A stretch of DNA of 37,067 bases from Nitrospira sp. UW-LDO-01 (GTDB lineage: Bacteria; Nitrospirota; Nitrospiria; Nitrospirales; Nitrospiraceae). The position numbers and the translations under genes are program-made. Under the pieces are notes generated by a model. The model saw only the letters and a program-made list of their open reading frames with translations. It searched no databases and was not told the origin of the DNA. The stretch's first letter is position 1. Each line of letters begins with the position of its first letter. Of this stretch, positions 26,737 through 34,600 are shown piece by piece. The DNA is taken from contig NIUT01000079.1 in assembly GCA_002254365.1 (NCBI GenBank), positions 1 to 37,067 of the forward strand. Direction: 5' to 3'.

Positions 26737-27072
26737 CTATTGTAATTGGATGGGGCTATAGCTCTCTCCCGCTTCGCCTCCGATTCGTCCTTGCACGGGG
26801 ATCGGTTCGTATTCATGTTTCACGTGATCGTAGGCTCGCCCCGCCTGTCCGCCCAATCGTTCTCCAGGACGTCTGTCCAATCGTTCTTTCGATTGGGCAG
26901 ATCCATCATTGTGCGTGACTTGACCGTAGGGCTGCCCGGCTTGACCGCCGAGACGTGACGTGAAATAAGAATCTGTCATTCCGTCTTTCGCCCATGTGGT
27001 TTGATCGGATAGACCAATGCTCAGGACGAACCCACAAACCAGCATACAAATGATTCTGGATACGGTGATCAT
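26737..27072 (-). CDS. Small secreted protein with three GG-x-AG repeats
   Basis: A 111-residue protein from ATG 27072 (AGGAGG upstream) with a signal peptide ending TTWA. The mature chain is polar and contains three related units: RLGGQAGQPYGQV, RLGGQAGRAYDHV and RIGGEAGESYSPI, each about 13 residues with 15-20 residues between. No family is recognised. It is the first gene downstream of the fluoride riboswitch (156 nt), followed after 282 nt by the porin-like gene. A role in fluoride stress is inferred from this position alone. The 264 nt between it and the porin gene hold nothing that can be supported. Confidence 0.7.
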   Translation of the reverse strand: MITVSRIICMLVCGFVLSIGLSDQTTWAKDGMTDSYFTSRLGGQAGQPYGQVTHNDGSAQSKERLDRRPGERLGGQAGRAYDHVKHEYEPIPVQGRIGGEAGESYSPIQLQ

Positions 27073-27228
27073 ACGCACCTCCTTATTAGTTGATGGACAT
27101 TTGAACAGAGGAATCCACCGTCCGCTTATGTAGTCGGGACGGACCAGTCGAGCTTGGAAGTCTCTGAAGCCACTGGAAAATGAATACGGAGCAGAAGAGT
27201 CGAAAGTTGTGCGACAGAGGGAGGCCAT

Positions 27229-27263
27229 AAAAAACTCCTACCAGCTCATGTCCGGTAGGAGTT
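27229..27263 (-). terminator. Terminator of the fluoride riboswitch
   Basis: A 10-bp perfect stem with an 11-nt loop and a T6 tract on the minus strand. Its 5' arm is part of the fluoride aptamer, so termination and ligand binding exclude one another. Confidence 0.85.
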
Positions 27264-27312
27264 ATCAGACCCCTCGTAAGAGAGGACGGTTTCCGGTGAA
27301 CCCCATCACCGC
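27229..27312 (-). promoter_or_regulatory. Fluoride riboswitch (crcB motif) with intrinsic terminator
   Basis: On the minus strand the aptamer begins with GGTGATGGGGTTCACC (27295-27310), continues through a short hairpin (CCTCTC / GAGGGG) and reaches CTGATAACTCCTACC. This is the arrangement of the fluoride riboswitch, whose consensus is GGNGATGG-G-TTCNCC and CTGATGACTCCTAC. The last segment then forms the usual terminator: AACTCCTACC (27254-27263) pairs with GGTAGGAGTT (27233-27242) before six T (27229-27234). Fluoride binding should prevent this hairpin and allow transcription onward to the secreted repeat-protein gene. Confidence 0.88.
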
Positions 27313-27469
27313 TTCAGTTTACTTACAAACATAACTAAGCAAGTCTCGCACCAAATTGAAACATCGAAATAATGGCTACAATCAGAATGGGAAGCTCGAT
27401 ATCTGGGTTTGTTCGCACAGCCGGCACCGTGCAAAATCACACACAGTTACTTTCCCCGCACATGTCCTG

Positions 27470-27711
27470 ATCATAGCCGCCCAATGCCGTTCCGGCATGC
27501 CAAGGCGGGTATAAAAGCGTTTAAGGGGATAGTCTGGTTTTTCTCCACCCATTCCCAGCCTAGACCTCCGGGCATTGCTTAAACTGCCTTCGGCTCAAGC
27601 CTGTAACGGAAAAGTGATGCCCGGCATGCGTATTGACTTGCCAGCAAAAGCGCCACCTCACGTCGCCCGGCACAGCTTGACGGTCAGACGAACCGTCGCA
27701 CCAAGTCGAGC
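27470..27711. other. Gene-free structured stretch left of the IS481 remnant
   Basis: About 400 nt (27313-27711) have no supportable gene. The right-hand part is full of nested inverted repeats: CCGCC-ATGCCG with CGGCAT-GGCGG (27477-27508); CCGGGCAT (27568-27575) with ATGCCCGG (27617-27624), enclosing GCC-TTC-GGC; and GACGGT (27679-27684) with ACCGTC (27692-27697). These could be a structured RNA, a small decayed mobile element, or chance. No known RNA family was recognised. Confidence 0.35.
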
Positions 27712-28530
27712 TGTTTAGTCCCAGGATTTGATGGTGTACTCTTCTGCCATCAATGGAAGGACGCGTGATGGGACAAGTACTTCACGGAAGCGCCCGCACG
27801 ACAGCGTGCGGTGCGTCGAGCAATCCAATAGAGTCAAGAGAGCCTAATCCTGCTGGCCAGCCGGTACGGGAGAAACCCCAAAACGGTGGCCAAGTGGAAG
27901 AGGCGCACGTCTGTCAACGATCTCCCTACCGGCTCCGGGCATGCCACGTCCACCACACTATCAAGTGAGGAAGAAACCATCATTGTCGCCTTGCGCCGAC
28001 AGACGGCGCGGCCACTGGATGATTGCCTCTACGCCTTGCAAGCCACAATCCCGCACCTGACTCGGTCGTCATTCCATCGTTGCTTACAACGCCACGGGAT
28101 CAGCCGGTTACCTGAAGTGCCTGGAGATACGCAACCGAAGAAGAGGTTCAAGACATACCCCATCGGCTACTTTCATATCGACATCGCCGCGGTCCGAACG
28201 ATGGAAGGCAAGCTGTACCCATATGTTCGACATGCGATGCAACGCACGTGGGATCGAGCACCGCCTCACCAAGATCCAGCATCCCTGAACGAATGGCCAG
28301 GTTGAACGCATGAACCGGACGATTCAGGACGCCACCATCAAACGCTCTGATGACGAGAGCCATCAGCAACTCGACGCTCACCTTCACGACTTCATCAATA
28401 CCGACAATTATGTGCGCCGGCTCACAACCCTCAAAAGGCCTCACGCCCTTCGAATACATCGGCAAAATATGGACACAAGAACCAGAACGACTCACCGCTA
28501 ACCCAACCCATTAAATGCTGGGACTAAACA
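27712..28530 (+). mobile_element. IS481-family element, decayed, with both terminal inverted repeats
   Basis: The ends are a 23-bp inverted repeat with 21 matches: TGTTTAGTCCCAGGATTTGA at 27712, and its complement ending at 28530. Inside is a broken IS481-type transposase. The total of about 820 bp is shorter than an intact element because part of the transposase is deleted. No target duplication could be recognised beside the ends, so one flank has probably been rearranged. Confidence 0.85.
27768..28500 (+). pseudogene. IS481-family transposase, frameshifted and internally deleted
   Basis: The N-terminus MGQVLHGSARTTA is followed by a frameshift, an in-frame TAG shortly after RRAIQ, and then KTVAKWKRRTSV (HTH region) through TRSSFHRCLQRHGISRLPEV to YPIGYFHIDIAAVRTMEGKL, which includes the first catalytic Asp of the DDE core. 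Just after that the frame breaks and about 65 codons are missing. It resumes with GIEHRLTKIQHP, a TGA, and TNGQVERMNRTIQDATIKR, the part with the catalytic Glu. The second Asp lies in the deleted part, so the enzyme is dead. Confidence 0.88.
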
Positions 28531-28536
28531 TCTAGA

Positions 28537-28726
28537 ACCGTCGACTATCACTATGTGATCGTCACCTCTTGGCGGTCGTTCGATGCGCACGAACACTCGC
28601 ATTCGAACGATGTGTTCCGAGACCAAAGAACTAGGGCACGACATGCTGTGGCAGGGGGCGACGGAAAGCCACGAACAGAAATGGCCGCATCTGCTCGCCA
28701 TGCATTTGGCCAGTGTGTTAAACCAA
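28537..28726 (+). pseudogene. Broken copy of the ABM-like gene at 29.8 kb
   Basis: Starting 7 nt after the right end of the IS481 remnant, this stretch matches 30017-30226 closely. It encodes HYVIVTSWRSFDAHEHSHSN, then lacks about 42 nt, and resumes in another frame with CSETKELGHDMLWQGA. Similarity continues past the stop of the intact gene (GGCCAG near 28710). The 5' half is absent, and was probably lost when the IS arrived or decayed. Confidence 0.75.
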
Positions 28727-29113
28727 AAAAAGGTGAGGTGATGGCTACTTCATCTCAAAAGGCGGCACGATCGGCCTTTCATGACAAATTACCAACCGGT
28801 TCTTCATCAGCCGTCAGATCTCGTTCTCGGCATGCACAATACAAGATCCGACCCCACTAACTATTTCAATTGATGATCGAGAAGAATATATCTTGCCTCC
28901 CCGTCACAACGAAGGAGGAAATACTCGAAGGCATTCTGAGCTGGAAAGATATTTTGAAAGCATTGGTGGGAGCACCACGCATAACCATCTAACTAAGAGC
29001 CTGTCCACGTTTCATGGCCTCAATCGCGTTCGCGCGATCCGGCGCGGGATAAACGGCCGAGGGTTCGTATGTGTCAGGCGGCAAGACCTGCTCCCTATGC
29101 CCTGACCAAGCAA
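28727..29113. other. Gene-free stretch
   Basis: 387 nt between the broken copy and the secreted-protein gene. A 39-codon ORF at 28741-28860 has a GAGGTG just before its ATG, but a basic, low-complexity product with no recognisable feature. I see nothing else here. Confidence 0.4.
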
Positions 29114-29389
29114 TTACTCCGACTTGGCCTTCATCTCATTCATTTTGCCTTTCGCACGTTCATAGGCCCCCTTCACATTCCCTTTGCCGCGTTCCATCGC
29201 CGCGCTCGCTTTATTCCCCTTGGCTTCTTCGATCTTGGCCTTGGCTTCCCCCTTGATTTCCTCGGTCGTCGCGTTCGCCTCACCTTTCGCGGCTTCGACC
29301 TTAGCCTTGATTTCTCCGGCCTGTACCGAGAGTGACAGTCCACTCAATGCGACACCCATCACCAAAGCAACAAGCATCTTCTTAGACAT
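29114..29389 (-). CDS. Small secreted Lys/Glu/Ala-rich protein (LEA-like)
   Basis: A 91-residue protein from ATG 29389 (GGAGAGG upstream), with a signal peptide ending VQA. The mature part is a repetitive amphipathic helix: AKVEAAKGEANA, EIKGEAKAKIEEAKGNK and ERGKGNVKGAYERAKGKM. Such Lys-Glu-Ala repeats resemble late-embryogenesis-abundant or CsbD-like stress proteins; the exact family is not certain. It probably stays unfolded or forms a long helix in the periplasm. Confidence 0.75.
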   Translation of the reverse strand: MSKKMLVALVMGVALSGLSLSVQAGEIKAKVEAAKGEANATTEEIKGEAKAKIEEAKGNKASAAMERGKGNVKGAYERAKGKMNEMKAKSE

Positions 29390-29445
29390 AGCGCACCTCT
29401 CCTTGTTTATACGGTTGACCACTGCGCCACTATTCATTCCACCGA

Positions 29446-29475
29446 AGTATCTTCCCCAGACTCAAATGAAGTCAA
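29446..29475 (-). promoter_or_regulatory. Candidate promoter of the Lys/Glu/Ala-rich protein
   Basis: On the minus strand, TTGACT (29470-29475) and GATACT (29446-29451) are 18 bp apart, about 57 nt before the start codon. The hexamers and spacing are the same as at the proximal amoC site. The rest of 29390-29787 (398 nt) holds no gene. Confidence 0.4.
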
Positions 29476-29787
29476 ACACCTCACCTAGGTACTTGCATGA
29501 CAGAGACATGACTCTCTTGGTTCGGCATTCAGACGGAGCGTCTCGCTCAAGCAACCATGCAAACAGCGTCGCAATCTCCGCACACATCCATCTCAGTAGG
29601 TCCACACTTGAGTACGTGACGCAAGTCCAATAGCCGACTCAGACCGATCGCCGTACGGTTGCCCGGAATGCTTTTTGTTGACGCAATCTCACAAACGATA
29701 GACCATCTACATGACTCGTCGAACCAGGCCATACGACCTCCGTCCGTGACACATTTTGCCCAACACGAGCAACCCAGGAGGGTATCC

Positions 29788-30180
29788 ATGTTCGGACCCA
29801 TCACCATTCCATTTGGAGCCAAAATGCTGTTCAACACCGTCACGCTCAAACCCGGCGTCACCGTTGAGGACGTGGAGATAGCTGTCGGAGAACTCTGCGC
29901 TGTGGTCAAAGGCATCTACGGAGGAGAGAAAGACGGGTTCATCGCCGGGCAAGTGTTCAAGTTCACCGGCTTCGCGTCAACCGAGGGGTCGCTCTCAACA
30001 TCCAGCCCTGCCGACAACCACTATGTCATCGTCACCTATTGGCGCTCGTTCGACGCGCACGAACGCTCGCATGCAAACGACGTCTTCAAGAAGAAATTCG
30101 CAAAACTGGCGGCCATGTGTTCCGAGACCAAGGAGCTGGGGTACGACATGCTGTGGCAAGGAGCAGCGGAGGGTCAGTAA
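29788..30180 (+). CDS. ABM-like dimeric alpha-beta barrel protein, function unknown
   Basis: A 130-residue protein from ATG 29788 with AGGAGG upstream; the longer frame from 29659 lacks a ribosome site. The strand-helix pattern (LFNTVTLKPGVTVEDVEIAV, a helix, FIAGQVFKFTGF, HYVIVTYWRSFDAHERSHAN, then a helix ending in LGYDMLWQGA) fits the ferredoxin-like fold of antibiotic-biosynthesis-monooxygenase and related stress proteins. Two His residues in DAHERSH could bind a metal or heme, but this is a guess. A broken copy lies 1.3 kb upstream next to an IS remnant. Confidence 0.65.
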   Translation: MFGPITIPFGAKMLFNTVTLKPGVTVEDVEIAVGELCAVVKGIYGGEKDGFIAGQVFKFTGFASTEGSLSTSSPADNHYVIVTYWRSFDAHERSHANDVFKKKFAKLAAMCSETKELGYDMLWQGAAEGQ

Positions 30181-30465
30181 CAATAATAGGGCCGCGTGCT
30201 CGGCATCCATTCGGCCAGCATGTGAATCCGATGAAGGACTTCCCCGGTGGCGAGGTCATCTCATCAGGTGGCGCGGTGTTGGATTACAAGACAAAACCCC
30301 AGATCTACAGCACGAACGTCGTCATATTCTTATAGATCGGATAGGCCACATTGAAATATCTCATCCATGGGCATGAATTCCCATCCGGCCTCGGTCCTAT
30401 TCCTCTTCACTCATCATCGGTCTTTTTTCTTTCTAGAGGACTCTAGGTGATCCTTGGATAGTGTC

Positions 30466-30816
30466 TCAGTGCCACCCGGTCACCTCATAATAACCACGAG
30501 CTGAGAGACAGCGCTCCATCTCCCGACGATAGACTGATTCCACAGGCCAGGCGTGATGTGGTACATCAGAACTCCCCAACACCACTCCATTCTGCGCTAT
30601 ACTCAAAGGCGGGATCCATCGAGGCTGCATCGTGACCGGTGCGGCATTGAATACCGTCTTCTGGCAGAGACGAATATCAGCAGCGACCTCGTAGTCGCCA
30701 GCTTGGGACATTGCAGGCGACGGGTTGATCATCGGTTGAGGAACCGTGCGGGCACACGCGCTTCCCGACGCGCATAGAACCAGAACCAATACAACTAGGG
30801 AAGGATGGCCGTCCAT
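30466..30816 (-). CDS. Small putative lipoprotein or secreted protein
   Basis: A 116-residue protein with a hydrophobic N-terminus (about 6-20) that ends in SGSAC, a weak lipobox. The mature part has RLCQKTVFNAAPVTMQPRW and ends in YRREMERCLSARGYYEVTGW, a Cys pair pattern seen in small periplasmic proteins of many bacteria, where ERCLxxRGY is a common ending. No Shine-Dalgarno is visible before the ATG. Function unknown. Confidence 0.55.
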   Translation of the reverse strand: MDGHPSLVVLVLVLCASGSACARTVPQPMINPSPAMSQAGDYEVAADIRLCQKTVFNAAPVTMQPRWIPPLSIAQNGVVLGSSDVPHHAWPVESVYRREMERCLSARGYYEVTGWH

Positions 30817-30921
30817 ACTTCAGACTACAATCCGTCATCTGAATAATTCAAGCCACGGAAGGATGGCGTTGGGTAGACAACGGGCTTGCTTCGGCAGCTA
30901 GCGAACATACGCCAGCTCCTT

Positions 30922-31311
30922 CTAGCAGTCTACTGAAAAACCCTCTTTCAGGACTGGCATTTCCGTTGTTTTGAGATCGCGACGCATTTTCCCTGAGGGT
31001 TCGTGGATTTTCCCTGCCGTATCAGGACGGCTTTGTGGTTTCGGACGCACCTATTCCATCTGCGCCAGAAGTTTCGGGATGCGGATAAGGTTGTAGCCGA
31101 TCAGATTGAGCAGAACGTCGGCGGCGACTCCGACGAGACCCCAGTGTTTCGTTTTGCGCATGGTGCCGTGCTGCTTCCCCCATCCAAACAGACACTCGAT
31201 CATTTTGCGTTTACTCTGCGAGATGTTGTAGCCCTTGTGCCGGGTGGTTCGTCCGTCGATGGACGTCTTACGCGCCCTTCCAGTCTGCGTCACATAATCG
31301 TTGACGGCGAT
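30922..31311 (-). mobile_element. IS5-family insertion sequence remnant
   Basis: One end is preserved: TTTTTCAGTAGACTGCTAG on the minus strand (about 30923-30941) is an IS5-type terminal repeat. About 390 bp remain, with the last third of the transposase. The other end is missing; at about 31310 the sequence switches abruptly to a copy of the nupC 3' end. Confidence 0.75.
31051..31311 (-). pseudogene. IS5-family transposase, C-terminal fragment
   Basis: About 85 residues from VNDYVTQTGRARKTSIDGRT to the stop after KLLAQME. TTRHKGYNISQSKRKMIE and CLFGWGKQ carry the conserved Arg and Glu region of the IS5-family DDE transposase. The N-terminal two thirds, with the other catalytic residues, are absent. 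The upstream open frame is antisense nupC sequence and not transposase. Confidence 0.85.
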
Positions 31312-31466
31312 GTGCGGCGAGCATGGGCTTCTTTGTCGGCGGCATCTCCGCATTGGTGCCGCACAGGGCAAAAGATATCTCGCTCCTGGAACTGCGGGCC
31401 TTGTGGACCGCCTATTTGACGACGCTGCTGACCGGTTGTATTGCAGGCGTCCTTGCATCATCCTAG
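31312..31466 (+). pseudogene. nupC: Duplicate of the nupC 3' end
   Basis: This stretch encodes SMGFFVGGISALVPHRAKDI and on to GCIAGVLASS, nearly the last 50 residues of the CNT transporter at 24.6-24.7 kb (SMGIFVGGI to GALSAS). Similarity continues for about 80 nt after the stop. The copy has lost everything upstream at the junction with the IS5-family remnant. Confidence 0.85.
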
Positions 31467-31614
31467 AAGGTTAGACCCACTGATCCTTCCCTCCAGACCA
31501 ACTGAAATCCAGAAACGGTATCCGCCCCTTACCTTTTACCTTTCGGTTTGCTGGATTGCGAGACGCGACCCTCTATGTGAATTGCTTTCAAATCGCCTTC
31601 TCATGAGCGCTCGA

Positions 31615-34600
31615 TTATTGCCTCTCAGCCGCCTTTAGCCAATCGCTGATAGAATTCACTCCCAATGACAATAGCAAGTCTTGCACCGATACCACGCGCT
31701 GAAGCATCGCGCCATGGTCGGATTCTTCCCGTTCCTCTGCTTCGGCAAAAAGCCGAGTCATTAGCTGGACAAGTCGATTTTCATCGTCGTAAAAGTACGG
31801 CTTGGCACGACTGACATAGCGCAGGTAAATTTCGGTTGCGGCTATGGCGGTTTCTGGGTCACGCTGAGAAGTGGCGTTGAGCCATTCATCAAATCCGAAC
31901 GGAGGGTGATGTTTGTGTTCGCTATCGTTTTCAACCACGCTAAAGAAGAGACGAATCAATTCTGTCGGGATGAAGATAGGCGGCGTATTGCACCGAAAGA
32001 TGTTGTTTACTAGTCGAGCGACCGTCACTGCATGATGGCTATCTGCATTCAGTCCCGCCTCGATACCTGCAAGGCATTGCTCGCGATGGTGTTGGATGTT
32101 TTCAGGCTGGGTCCACACCTGCGCTGCCCCCTGCCAAGCTTCGGCAATCTTTAGTGTACTCAATTTGCTAAGCAATTCGGCAAGGTCGATATGCCCCGTC
32201 AGAGCGGCCAAGGTCGAAATGCGCCCCCAAGTTTCCATGTCTTCCTTGTTGCCCTCACGACGGATGCGCTCAAGCAAGGGGGCAACTTTCTGGAAGTGGT
32301 CGTGATGGGCGTAATAAAGACAACGTTCGGCGTATTGCCAAAGCCCTGCAGCATCCTGCAGGGCAAGGTGAAATAATTCCCAGCCCAACTCGGGGTTTCG
32401 GCTTTGGAGGTATGGCAAACGTCGCAGAATCAGGGCGCGGATTGCAGGGTGTTTGTTGCTGGCCAATCGGCGTAGCACTTGTGGCAACAATTCGGGTAGG
32501 GCAACGCCACGCTCTTCCAGATTGTTGGCCGAAATCATCAAGGCTTCAGCAATATTTCCGCTCATCATATTGATGCCGGTGGTAAGTAGATCGATCGAAT
32601 CTCCATGGATGGTGCTTTCTTCCCTAAGCTCTTCAAAGCCGGTTGCCAAGTACACCAGCCGTGCAGCAGTGTGTGTGTCCTGGATGACATGTGCACAGGC
32701 TTCCAGGGCTTTGGCTGTGGAGCGATTGAGTTGCCAGTGGGTGGGGTGTCTTTCCAGTTCGTCAAGGATTTGACTCGCTAAAACCTGAGCATCAGGCTCT
32801 TCACGCGGTACCCAAGTGCCATGGGCTTGTAAGTTTCCGTAACGATGCGCCAGGTAGTTGGCGATGCCCTGCATGATGTCGTCCCGAAAACCTGCTGAAA
32901 TATTAGCCCAATGGGTGATCATCAATCCCAAGAATCGCAATGGGTGTCGAGATGAAGCCTCACACAGTTGCGCGCCAACCTCTCGCTCTCCTCCAACTAA
33001 GAAATCATCGAACTCGCGGTGGTAGTCAGCGTAATGCGCTAGCAGACGAATTACACCAGCATCGCTGACATTCTGAAACACCTCAAATGAAAATGGAGCG
33101 GAGACCGTGCCGCCTCGCATGCCGATGGACGGCTGTCGAGCTAGTGGCCCATTTGTTTTTTCGTATACATCTAGTATTGCTTGCACTTCCGCCGAGCGCA
33201 GATGGCAAGGGATGGCGGATATGTATTCTGCGCGCTTCTTCAATATCCAAAAACGTGCCCCCTCATCTGTTGCAGATCCTTCCCATAAGGCTTGTATTGC
33301 CGTCATCACTGCATCTTGTATGGCGTCATCAAGGTGTATGAATGCTGACTGGATCAGTGCACATAATTCGAACGAAAGCTCGAATTCCAGCAGGTTTTTG
33401 TCACACAGCAGGAGTCCTATCAAATCTAGATTGGGTTCTGGTGAAATTGTGACAGCACAGACGCCGAAATAACACAATGCACCTTCGTGGTTGAAGCAGA
33501 GACGCTCTCGGTTTTTCTGCCACCAGTCAGAGTGTTTTGTGGCATGGTCTAGAATGGCCGCCTCAATTGCATCCAGCAGAATACGTTCACTGCTTAGGTG
33601 TGAATCATCGATCTGTGTGTGGATATCGCCGTATGATGAATTGTGTAGGTACCCACTGCGATAGCCTATTTGGGGCTCGCGATAGCGCAACGACTTGATT
33701 TGGCCCCACTGCTCGATTGCTTCCACCGCTAAATTTAGGAGGATAGGAGACCGCACCATCCGTTGTTTCAGGAAGTTGTCGTTCCCACCTCCAAATTCAT
33801 GGAGCTGGCAATGTAGTTTATTGTCGAAGTGAAACTTCATTACGTCGTCTTTGCTGATGTCGCCAGCGATATAGCGCCAAAGCAATCTGTCATCAACAGC
33901 GTCAGCGGCTACACAGCGCGCGACAGCATGACCCAAGAGACTATGCTCTGACCTCGGCCTGTTGAGTAGACACTCTAGTAAGGGCACAATCATCGATAAA
34001 TTCTCTGCTTGGAATTTGGATAGAGAGAGCTCTAATTGCGTGGCGATTCCATTGCTATCCAGCCAGTCCAGAGCCAGAGCATCCATCCAGAACTTCAGGA
34101 CTCCTGCGGCATCGCCATTTTTCCACTGCGTTACCCGATGCACATGCGCTGTAAATCCCTCGGCATCTCGGGTGTCTTTCAAAACAGGAACTAGGTGGGT
34201 GAACCAGAAACGGTGCCACTCAATCGCTGCTGCTTGGGTGTAAATCACCTGAAACACCTCTCGGTGTGCATTTCGCAAGTCGCGAATCAAGGGCCAGTCG
34301 TCATCCTGTGGTATTTGCTGGGCAAACGCTTCAGCAACCAAACGCCGGATATGGAAGGCAGCGAAACTAGTTAATACCGTGCGTATTTGTTTCCTGAACT
34401 CGCGGCGATCCCCAGTTGCCAACTGATCAACGAAGCTGCGTATGCTCGGGCGCACGAATGGTACTGGCGGTAAGTCGTTTATGAACTCATTGAGCGTGAT
34501 GCCCTTGCGCACGGCTCCACTGATTACCAGTACGTCCAGCAGGGTTTGATGTCCAAAGGTCACGTTTCCATCGTGGGTCTCTTGCAGTACATTGAGGCTG

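Noticed and set aside
27073..27228. In-frame leader beginning at ATG 27228 before the repeat protein
   Set aside because: The ATG directly follows the terminator T-run of the riboswitch and has no ribosome site; ATG 27072 has AGGAGG and a signal peptide.
28741..28860. 39-codon ORF with a fair ribosome site
   Set aside because: Ser/Arg-rich product without helix or motif, in decayed DNA next to an IS remnant; not enough to call.
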